Of a stretch of DNA of 64,000 nt, positions 55,401-63,400 are shown in pieces (within the stretch, counting starts at the first letter, position 1; every line of letters begins with the position of its first letter). The DNA comes from Marinicellulosiphila megalodicopiae (GTDB lineage: Bacteria; Pseudomonadota; Gammaproteobacteria; Pseudomonadales; Natronospirillaceae), in contig NZ_AP023087.1 of NCBI RefSeq assembly GCF_045862395.1, forward strand, positions 2,170,001 through 2,234,000, read 5' to 3'. The notes under the pieces are model-generated. The model searched no databases. It was given only the letters and a program-made list of their open reading frames with translations, and was not told the origin of the DNA. Position numbers and translations under genes: made by a program.

Positions 55401-56173
55401 ATGCCATCATTATCTAAGTCGGATTCAATAGGTATAGAATCCTGCTTTGTAGTTATTAAATAGGTTGCGGACTTATCACCTATTACTACTTCAATTGTTG
55501 ATGTTACTGAATAGAATTGAGAGCTAATTCCCCGTAATGTGATTGATTGACCGTTTTCTATAAAACTTTGTTCCGATAAAAAATTCCCGTTATTAACTTT
55601 ATATTCGCCACCAGATATATTTATTGAAACACTGCCCGTGATTTCTGAAACAACAATGGTATTTGATTCATAAATAGTTTCGGTATTTGCATCATTTACA
55701 GGTGTAAATTGAAAGTCTTGTGGTGAGATATCTTGTAAATGGGTTAGAACTATAAAATCGAATGATTTCGATCCAATAATAACTGTCGAAATATGTTCTT
55801 TTCCCCAAACATTATGCGTTAACAGTCTAAATTGGATTATGTCACCGTTTTGAACGGTTGAATTTGAGGAAGAATAAGCATTTGCGTTGATTTTATATTC
55901 CCCTCCAGTAATGCTGATATTTGTTGGCTCGTTAATTCCAGATATTGTTAGTATATTTGATTCAATTAAGGTATTTAAAGGAGCGTCAGTAATAGAGCTG
56001 AATTTCAAATCGTCAATTTGTGTATCAATAATTATATCTGTACTTGATTGGGTGTACGTGTTGACTATTTCAGTATCGTTTTCAGCGCTTTTGGTTGATA
56101 TATCGCAGGCTGGTAATAGCAAAAGAGGGAAGAGTAAAGATAGAAGATAAAAAGTCTTGTCAATATTTTTCAT
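52448..56173 (-). CDS. FG-GAP/VCBS-repeat lipoprotein with cadherin-like and TSP3 modules
   Basis: The start at 56173 is preferred: AAGGAA lies 6 bases upstream and MKNIDKTFYLL begins a lipoprotein signal with lipobox LPAC. The open frame reaches 56392, but the extra 73 codons are a leftover of another gene. The protein has 1241 residues. Two early beta-rich domains come first (about 30-260), then a TSP3-like stretch (DLDNDGIPDDLDAFPND). Next come two series of FG-GAP/VCBS-type repeats of about 50 residues with DxDxDGDxDLL calcium motifs and WYENxGxQxF, each series ended by a cadherin-like domain (LTYQIKDELDSQLFEI and YLITGGPDAPLFNIDSQSGE). A beta-propeller surface or secreted protein is likely; binding of calcium and carbohydrate or protein ligands is inferred from the family. 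Confidence 0.82.
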   Translation of the reverse strand: MKNIDKTFYLLSLLFPLLLLPACDISTKSAENDTEIVNTYTQSSTDIIIDTQIDDLKFSSITDAPLNTLIESNILTISGINEPTNISITGGEYKINANAYSSSNSTVQNGDIIQFRLLTHNVWGKEHISTVIIGSKSFDFIVLTHLQDISPQDFQFTPVNDANTETIYESNTIVVSEITGSVSINISGGEYKVNNGNFLSEQSFIENGQSITLRGISSQFYSVTSTIEVVIGDKSATYLITTKQDSIPIESDLDNDGIPDDLDAFPNDPTEWIDTDGDGYGDNSDLDADGNGILDSEEISSPPTWEEPVIYTDLNSINVRVKDIIQQVDMDNDGDIDLVTVSYLDNSLEWHENNGTNTFDTHRIYNQDLLINSVTITDIDGDNDQDIIGISRVQGEIILFENNSEQIFTQHIIDNTESNYIIAVDLDNDKHMDFVTWETSRSGTSAKWYKNDGAQQFSSQNIFSGFANLKLISVIDIDKDDDLDFLISSSRWMENNGDQTFTTRNIANQLASDTVIGIDLDKDDDIDLVSISYSDDRVAWHENDGAQNFTQHTISTNEDGVVDLQVFDFDSDGDLDLLTASKLDNKISWFENKNQAFINHEIIKDLSYLDFLLATDIDNDGDHDILISNSDNHIIWYDFIGYDYKVIEGDLYVTTIKATDIDSNHLTYQIKDELDSQLFEIHPATGELKFKFASTLNDSLVASQNTYTLNVSASDEDTTIYKTVKVIILPNDQDDDNDGILDTLDDFPLDSKQWLDSDGDGIGNNIDTDDDNDSILDINDNAPINSNSSQAPFWNTQEQENTIVHITSTTDGYLSLASSDIDGDGDMDLLTNSTELRQLVLFENNGNEFFNESYINKDNAGSLEATEIIVQDINNDEQLDVITLSADNSRITVFSKITSSLFYPYTISLFDEDAFDIELVDLDNDGDIDIISSTENDNVVWYENIGSFSFIEHQISSTFNSFSKINNVKSIKSGDLDADGDIDILFTSELRNTIYLLENMGDQIFRQVLITTTVQGVNSIEISDIDKDGDLDFFSASSKDNTVAWYENSGNLIFSKHVISDALNGVYFIDAVDIDHDGDDDVLVNLDSNTITFIWLENLANKTFHTHTVNQSSTGADLIIASDINSDGDIDILSVSQNDESISWHKLTDKRYQIIEGERSVATELATDTDGNIITYLITGGPDAPLFNIDSQSGEITFKIAPSYDDPQDFNSDNIYSITISANDGYSNSINRMIEIEVQTL

Positions 56174-56432
56174 TGTATTCCTTGGGTGGATTTTTAGAGA
56201 AAGTAGTTGAGTGTAATGTCGTTGGGTATAAAATTGTTCGCTAATATAATGCCTAGTATTATAAGGCAATATAATAATTGTTAATACATTTGAAATAGAA
56301 CTAAACCCATCACTTGCTGCAATGGTGAGTACATAAATATTATCTAAATTTGAATCTTGTGGACTATTAAATATCGGTGCGTCATTGAACATAAGTTGAG
56401 CTGAAGTTACATCAATATTAAAATAGCTTATT
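56174..56432 (-). pseudogene. 3' remnant of a second cadherin-like surface protein gene
   Basis: Reading on the minus strand from 56432, the frame gives NIDVTSAQLMFNDAPIF, then DNIYVLTIAASDGFSS and NVLTIIILPYN. This copies the layout of the last cadherin-like domain of the gene downstream (LFNIDSQSGEITFKIAPSYD, DNIYSITISANDGYSN). The frame is open and, by chance or recent fusion, runs into the start of that gene. Its 5' part is cut off exactly where the dispersed repeat at 56433 begins. Confidence 0.6.
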
Positions 56433-56529
56433 CAGACACACAAGATAAGCCTGAAACCCTTGTGATAGCTAGGCTAATAAAAACTAACTAAGGCACTAGT
56501 GGGCAGGCTTTACATTTGACATGTAAGAC
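56433..56529 (+). repeat. Dispersed ~97-bp repeat, copy B
   Basis: Matches copy A (7056-7152) from agcttatt to catgtaagacc with few differences, including the arms aagcctg and caggctt. It marks the break in the cadherin remnant. Confidence 0.75.
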
Positions 56530-56583
56530 CGACCAACTAAGGATACCCACTCGTAACGACCAACTAAGGACACCCGCTCGTAA
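56530..56583 (+). repeat. 27-bp direct tandem repeat, two units
   Basis: cgaccaactaaggataccc plus actcgtaa is repeated at once as cgaccaactaaggacaccc plus gctcgtaa, with two differences in 27 bases. It lies between the dispersed repeat and the RAYT remnant. Bases 56584-56698 show nothing else. Confidence 0.85.
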
Positions 56584-56698
56584 TATTTTCTACGCTCGTT
56601 TAGAACTTTCAAATATTTTGTCCATAAATGCGTTGAGTTTATAGATGATTTTTGATTAACTTTGAGAATATTATTTATTAATATCGAGTAGTCTTTAA

Positions 56699-57307
56699 TC
56701 AGTCTGTCTTTGTAGGTTTGGGTTTGTAAAAAACATCAACGAACCCCTTGCTAGAATGGCGAATGCAGAAGATAAATGCACGGGCAAGTTCTGGGAAGGT
56801 CGTTTTAAATCACAAGCATTATTAGACGAAAAGGCGTTATTGGCTTGTATGGCCTATGTGGATTTAAATCCGATTCGTGCACAAATGGCCGATACACCTG
56901 AAAAATCAAATCACACAAGTATTAAAAAACGAGCAGAAAAAGCAAAACAATCAAAAGTCCCCAATAGATTGGATCAACAAGAAAATTCACTTTTAAATTT
57001 TGCAGGAAAACCAAGAGAGAATATGCCAAAAGGCATTCCATTTACGTTAACCAATTATTTGGAATTAGTCGATTGGACAGGTAGACAAGTTAGAAAAAAC
57101 AAACGCGGAAACATTGATCAATCATTGCCAAATATATTGCAGAGACTGAATATTGAACAGGATCAATGGTTGCACATTGCTCAAAATTTCGAATCCAGTT
57201 TTAAAGGAATAGTAGGGACGACAATGAGTCTTGTATCAAAAATGAAAGACTTTAACCGAACACGGGCATTGGGTTATTCGAATAGCTTGTTTTATTTTGG
57301 AAAATAA
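56699..57307 (+). pseudogene. RAYT/Y1-type transposase, N-terminally truncated
   Basis: The open frame from about 56699 (no start codon) reads CRFGFVKNINEPLARMANAEDK and CTGKFWEGRFKSQALLDEKALLAC, then VDLNPIRAQMA. This is the C-terminal half of REP-associated tyrosine transposases of the IS200/IS605-like Y1 group, followed by the alteromonad-type tail (TSIKKRAEKAKQ, NRTRALGYSNSLFYFGK). The N-terminal part with the HUH metal motif is missing. An ATG at 56756 could start a 183-residue product, but without HUH it cannot be active; the catalytic Tyr helix cannot be placed with certainty. It was probably the former driver of the 'gggtcagatcc' repeats. Confidence 0.82.
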
Positions 57308-57324
57308 ATACATTTAATAAACTA

Positions 57325-57858
57325 AACCCATCAATTAAAATTCCATATCATTCATGATAGGTATTCACACGATTTGAAAAGAGCCAAGTATGGGCTTTTA
57401 GATAGAAATCATAGAGCTATTTCAGAAAAATTCATTATTTCAAAAAAGTTTTCATCAATTGGAATTAATGTATTTTTAAATGTCTAGGTTTTGATTAATA
57501 TGTATGTCAAAGTTGGGTTATTGAAGCAAGTAATAACCACTTTACATCTTTTTATCCAGATATGACGGAATTAAATGTATTCTCAAATAACCCTAATGGC
57601 AAAGTGCATAGCTCAGATCATGAGAATTTAGGCGTATTTGAACAAAGGTGGGAGTATATTCAAGGGGCTATTGATACATCAATGGATGTGTATACCTCAG
57701 AAAATGGAATTCGAGATATTAGAACACACCATTATGGTTTAACTTTATCCTACAATAGGGCTAATTTATTTAGTACAGATACCAAAAACATAACGAATTT
57801 TGATTTTTCAATCCCCAATAATAACAATATATTAAATAATCTTAAAATAAATGAGTAA
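57325..57858 (+). pseudogene. Broken gene of unknown function
   Basis: Two open stretches lie in different frames. The first (57325-57486, no start codon) reads HDRYSHDLKRAKYGLLDRNH and ends at a stop. The second opens near 57505 (SWVIEASNNHFTSFYPDM), has its first ATG at 57562 and runs 98 codons to 57858 (HYGLTLSYNRANLF). Together they look like the tail of a decayed gene interrupted by a frameshift. No family is recognised. Its end overlaps the start of the next gene by 8 bases, which hints at an old operon. Confidence 0.4.
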
Positions 57859-59164
57859 TATTATGAATATAACCACTTTTTTAACTTTTTGGATATTAAT
57901 ATCCTTCAGTAGTTGCTCGAATGAGCAAAAACATGAAAAAGTGGTTATTCCCTTTTCTTTAAAAATTGGAGCAGATGCAAATTTAGTGAGCAAAAGCCTA
58001 GCAGACAGGGCACATATTAATCCTTGGAGTGAATCGGATTATGGTGTGTCAGGTATTGGTAAAGTACATTTTAAGGATTTAAATAGTGATTTTGAAATAA
58101 CAACAAAATATACAAGGCGTCTAGAGGTATATGAACAAGATGGAATTGTGTATATTTATAGATTTACTGATCGTCCATTATTCCCTAATTATGATAATGC
58201 ATATAATAATGCATTGCTAATAGTTGAACAATTAGAGATAAATGGTTATATAATTAATGAGGGAATGGGTTTAGTTAATAAAAATAAAGCTAAAATTATT
58301 CTGGATAATGCATTTCCAAGACCTATGCAAGGTGGAGCTATTGTAGAGCTAAAAAAAGATAATATGGAAATTACCTTAGGAATAAGGAAGGTAGAACTTG
58401 TCTATGATACCCCCAAAAATTACTCAGATATGCATTATTATGAAGTGAAATTAACAGTAGTTAATTTAGATTATGTATATCAAAAAAGAGGAGGAAATAA
58501 ATTAAATCCGATTCCAACTAAATCAGATTATCAATTAATATCCAATTCATATTGTCGCAGTTTAGATTATCACCAATTTTTAATAAATACTTCATTATCA
58601 AAAAATGAAAAATTTTCAGTTTTGGAAAAGCACTATGAAAAGACCAGTTATATGGCCAGAATTGATGGTGGCGATTTAGAATACCCCATTGACGAAGCAA
58701 TACAAGAATTTGAAAAAAGAATTCAAGAAAATAAAATGCTAAAAAATCAAAATCTGTTTGTATTATTAAAAGAAGACATTGAAGAACTGTTAGGTAAAAA
58801 ATGGGACTGTGAATTTATAGATTATTACATTGATAAAATATACGAAGGTAATGAGATTGTTATTGAATTAAAAAAGGATGAAAAGTTATCGTTAGAAGAG
58901 TTTGATGACTATGTTCAAGAATGGATGATTGAAACTACTAATGCGTTAAATAAATTACCAAAAGACTCGGTGATTTATTATTTGGTTGATGATTCAATTG
59001 ATGCATTTGGTAATTTTGATCAAGAGAAACCTTTAAGTGATTATTTTAAAGAAAAATCGAAATTGGGTTATTTTGATATAGATAATGTTTTACAAGAAAA
59101 TTTTCCAAATATGCAGTTTAAAATAATTCAATTTGTAAAATACTTTTATAGCAATAACAACTAA
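57851..59164 (+). CDS. Orphan lipoprotein of unknown function
   Basis: The protein has 437 residues; an alternative start four codons later (57863) gives a cleaner signal peptide MNITTFLTFWILISFSSC with lipobox FSSC. The N-terminal half (about 30-210) alternates charged and beta-like stretches (PLFPNYDNAYNNALLIVEQLEING). The C-terminal half (250-437) is mostly helical and acidic (KKDEKLSLEEFDDYVQEW). No known domain is visible. It is strongly AT-rich and follows the broken gene, which suggests acquired DNA; a role as a partner of the lost upstream product is possible. Confidence 0.6.
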   Translation: MSNIMNITTFLTFWILISFSSCSNEQKHEKVVIPFSLKIGADANLVSKSLADRAHINPWSESDYGVSGIGKVHFKDLNSDFEITTKYTRRLEVYEQDGIVYIYRFTDRPLFPNYDNAYNNALLIVEQLEINGYIINEGMGLVNKNKAKIILDNAFPRPMQGGAIVELKKDNMEITLGIRKVELVYDTPKNYSDMHYYEVKLTVVNLDYVYQKRGGNKLNPIPTKSDYQLISNSYCRSLDYHQFLINTSLSKNEKFSVLEKHYEKTSYMARIDGGDLEYPIDEAIQEFEKRIQENKMLKNQNLFVLLKEDIEELLGKKWDCEFIDYYIDKIYEGNEIVIELKKDEKLSLEEFDDYVQEWMIETTNALNKLPKDSVIYYLVDDSIDAFGNFDQEKPLSDYFKEKSKLGYFDIDNVLQENFPNMQFKIIQFVKYFYSNNN

Positions 59165-59372
59165 ATCTATCAAGACACGCAGGGTTGATATTTAAATAAA
59201 ATGGAAAGCTGGGCAGGCAAGTTGAAAATTGATTTGATTTGGGGTTTAAAAACTGCATAAAAACGGGGGTGTTTGTGGCTTATTAATCAAAGGAACACTT
59301 CAATCGTTAAGCCATAGCGTCAAGGGACTTTTAGTTATAATGTTAATTTTTGTAATTAACAGGGCAGTGTGT

Positions 59373-60461
59373 TTAATCACGATATTCGTCATAAATTTCT
59401 AAAAAGACGTGTTTGATCTGGCAATACGCTTCGACAATATCGGGGTCAAAATGCGTGCCTTTACCATCTAAAATCAGCTGGTCAGTGGTTTCAAAATCAA
59501 AAGCAGGTTTGTAAACGCGCTCACTGATCAGTGCATCAAACACATCCGCTAGTGCCATCAAACGTGCGGGGATGGGAATGTCATCGCCAACAAGTGCTTG
59601 AGGGTAACCAGAACCATCCCATTTTTCATGATGTCCATAGGCAATATCACAGGCCACTTCTAAAAATAGTTCTTTATGGCTTGATTGATCCATGGCTCTT
59701 TGTAAAGCTTGGTAACCAAAGGAGGGGTGTTGCTTCATTACTTCAAATTCAGCTTCGGTTAATCTTCCCGGTTTTAATAAAATGTCATCGGGAATGCCAA
59801 CTTTTCCTATGTCATGTAATGGTGCGGTTTTGAATAACAAACCGATCATTTCTTCAGTTAAAAAGTTTCTGAATTTTGGGTGGTCTTTCAATTGTATCGC
59901 TAAAGCTTTCACATAATACTGGGTTCTAAAAATATGATTGCCTGTTTCGGGGTCTCGTGATTCTGCTAATGCGCCCATGGCAATCATTGCCACATCTTCT
60001 AATGTTTCTTTATGTAACTTTTGTTCTTGCAATGATCCATGTAAAGAGTAATTTTCACTTTTTAATAATGCTTTTGTCTGCTGCAAATTCATATGAGTTT
60101 TAACCCTTGCAAGCAATATTGGTGGGCTTACTGGTTTGAATATATAATCAACCGCACCGCATTCAAAGCCTTTTTCTTCATCGGAAATAGACGTTTTTGC
60201 TGTTATGAAAATAATTGGGATGTCTGCAGTTTGAGGGTTGGATTTTAATTTGGAGCAAACTTCATAGCCGTCCATATGAGGCATCATAATATCCAATAAT
60301 ATTAAATCGGGCAAAGGATAGATTTTGGCAATATTTAAAGCATCAACGCCGTTTGTTGCAATTTTGGTTTTGTAATCGTTTTTTAATAATGCCGTTAAAA
60401 TTTTGATGTTTTCTGGGGTGTCATCAACAATCAATACCGTGGCTTGTTTTTTTATTGGCAT
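59373..60461 (-). CDS. Response regulator with HD-GYP c-di-GMP phosphodiesterase domain
   Basis: The protein has 362 residues. A receiver domain (1-125) has the phospho-acceptor Asp57 in LILLDIMMPHMDG and acidic residues DD at 13-14. A linker helix follows, then an HD-GYP domain (about 155-350) with HD at 216-217, HHEKWDGSGYP at 277-287 and MALADVFDAL. HD-GYP enzymes hydrolyse cyclic di-GMP, lowering biofilm and raising motility signals. All catalytic motifs are present. It lies 2 bases after the hybrid kinase gene on the same strand, so the two are co-expressed and probably partners. Confidence 0.94.
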   Translation of the reverse strand: MPIKKQATVLIVDDTPENIKILTALLKNDYKTKIATNGVDALNIAKIYPLPDLILLDIMMPHMDGYEVCSKLKSNPQTADIPIIFITAKTSISDEEKGFECGAVDYIFKPVSPPILLARVKTHMNLQQTKALLKSENYSLHGSLQEQKLHKETLEDVAMIAMGALAESRDPETGNHIFRTQYYVKALAIQLKDHPKFRNFLTEEMIGLLFKTAPLHDIGKVGIPDDILLKPGRLTEAEFEVMKQHPSFGYQALQRAMDQSSHKELFLEVACDIAYGHHEKWDGSGYPQALVGDDIPIPARLMALADVFDALISERVYKPAFDFETTDQLILDGKGTHFDPDIVEAYCQIKHVFLEIYDEYRD

Positions 60462-60463
60462 AG

Positions 60464-63400
60464 TTATTCTGCTTCTTTGTTTAATATGGTCGCAGCTCTG
60501 GCGAAGTTAAAATGGTTGATCGCATCGTCAAGCTGATCAAAATCATGTTTTTCTAACATTTGTTTAAATGTATTTTTGTATTCATTAAAATAATCAATAA
60601 TTTCCCCATCAGCATTGTCAATATAACGATGTAGGCCGTTAAATATTTCATCTTGGCTGGCAAACACATTAGATGAATAAGATTCATGCTTTTTGGGTAA
60701 TGTTTGCATAAATAAATTGATTTCACTAATGGATTCGGTGAAGCATTGCTCAAAGCCACTCAAACTTTCTGGTTTAGGGGAATGCTTTCTTAACTCTTCT
60801 TCCAGTTTATTTAATGCTTCTTGAAGTTTTGAGTTGCCTAAATTGCCAGCAACTCCTTTGAGGCGATGACAGTATTTACAGGCAGGCTCGTAATCTTTTG
60901 CTTGGATAAGCATATCAAGCACTAATTTAGCATCGCTGTAGTGACTATGGAATTCTTTTATTAAGTCAATATAAAGTTGCTTTTCACCTGCAACGCGTTT
61001 TAACCCAGATGTATAATCAAACGTTGTAAGTAAAGCTAAGTCGTCCATTTTACTGAGTTTAACTAATTTTTGCTCATTTAATTGTTGCATTAAATACGAT
61101 TGAAGTAATCTGTGAAGGGCAGTTGGATCCAGGGGTTTAACGAGTGTGTCAGTAAACTTAACCTGCTGGTATTTGGCTGTATTGCGAATATCTAGCCCAG
61201 TCAGTGCAATAATAGGTGTGTTTGTGAATTGAGTGTCTTGGCGTAATTCATGGCAGGTTTGATAGCCATCCATACCCTGCATTTCGATATCCATTAATAT
61301 AACGTCTGGGTAAATATTGTTTGCCATTGTAATGGCTTCACGACCATTGTCAGCTACAAATACATCTAATCCGAATGATTTTAATAATTCAGTGACAACT
61401 TGTTGGTTAATTAAATCATCTTCAACGACCAATACCTTGCCTTTGATATAAAGCGATTGATTGTAAAATTCATCAGATTGAATAGTTTGATCGGACCATG
61501 TTGGATCCGTAAGATTAAATCGCAAAAATGGTTTGTTGTTGATGATTAAGCGGTTAGGGTATTTTTCAAATAACGGATGTGTGAAGTTTTTTAAACTTGT
61601 AAATTGCTTTATATAGGAAAGCCCCATGATCGTAGCAGATGTTTTTTGTAAGGCGTCAACTATCAATTTCCTATCTTCTAAGCTCTCACTAAAGCATTGC
61701 CAATCAAAAATGATGTAATCGAAATGCGTATCACTTAAGTATTCTCGAGCTTGATTGATGTTATTGGAATGAATTAATAAATCTTGTTTACAAAGATTGG
61801 TTTCAATGTTTTTAAATAATATCGAATCATTGGTCAGTAAAAAATAAGTGCCTGATTGAGTGCTGGGGATATTATCAATTGCAGGTAGCGCGACATCAAA
61901 GAAAAATTCACTGCCTTTACCTTCCAAGCTGTCAATTTGAATTTTTGAATCCATTAAATGAATGATTTCTTGGGAAATACTTAAGCCTAATCCGGTACCG
62001 CCAAATCGACGAGTTATTGAATTGTCAGCTTGTTTGAATGGTGTGAAAATTGAATCGATTTGTTTTTTTGTCAATCCAGGTCCGGTGTCGATCACACTGA
62101 ATCGTAAATTAACCTTGTGTTTGTCTTTTTTAGACTTTTTAAGCTCGGTAATTCGAATGACCACTTGGCCAGATTGAGTGAATTTAATGGAATTATTACT
62201 TAAATTAATCAATACCTGTTGTAAGCGTTGGCTGTCCATTATTAATGTACGAGGTACATTTTCGCCAATTTCAAATAAAAACGGTAATTTTTTCTCTTCA
62301 GCGTACAAGCCAACTGTTGAGCCTACATTGTCAAGAAGTTGGCCTAGGTCGCTTTTGATTGGAGAGATATCAAATTTACTGGATTCAATTTTTGAAAAAT
62401 CCATTAAATCATTGATGATGCCCAATAATGAATTGGATGATCTGAAAATACTATCTAGGTAACTTTGTACTTTAAGATCGGTATTACTTTGTTGTGCAAG
62501 ATAACTCATTCCAATGATGCCATTTAATGGAGTTCGTATTTCATGGCTGATCATTGCAACAAAATTTCGTTTGTTGTCATCTTGAATGGTGATGGATTCA
62601 AGTGAGTCCACTAATTTGGAGTTTTTGTTATTTAATTGGAACATCATAGCAGTGAACGTTTGAGCCAATTGACCAAGTTCATCTTTTGAGCGAATGCTTA
62701 CTGTTATGTCTTGTTTCCCCTCTCCATATTCTTTAGCGGCACGTTGTAATTGTTTTAATGGAATAAGCATTCGATTATTAATGGCCATCCAAAAAACAAC
62801 AAAAATACATAATGCTATTAAAAGATAAATACATGCGATCATGATTGATTCACGCTCAATGCTTTTTGTGATGGCGGTATTTTGCAATGTAAAAACGTCG
62901 GGCAGTAGTTGGAATACTTTGGTATTTGTATCATATAAAATCCGATGTAATTGAGTTAACTCGGTTTTTTTTGCTTCTGCTTTTGCTGCAAATTCGGTGA
63001 TTTGATCAAGGGTACTAATGTATTTATTTAGAGTATTAACAAGTAGCTCTTTATTTGAATCGTTTAATTTTGATTGTTCAATGTGTAGAAATATCTCATT
63101 ATAATTCTTTGTAAATTGTGTTACTTGAGATTCTTCGAAGTACAGAAGGTGGTGTTCATTTAGTAGCTCATTTTCATAAACTCTTAATAAATAAATATCT
63201 TCAACAAGGGATTGTACATGGTGGCTTTCCAAAAAAGTGTGGAAAGCTTGTACGTTTTCGATGAGTCCTTTTAAGCCATTTTTCGTTTTTAAATATTGAT
63301 CTATGTTCTTATTTAAATCGGTATTCAGTTTTTTGACCTTAATATCTAAGTCTTTGGAATAATGGGTGTTTGAGTTGATTAAAGAAGTCAGTCTTTCGGT

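Noticed and set aside
57851..59164. Defence or toxin-immunity system
   Set aside because: No nuclease, NTPase, HEPN or other defence motif can be seen, so only 'unknown lipoprotein' is supported.
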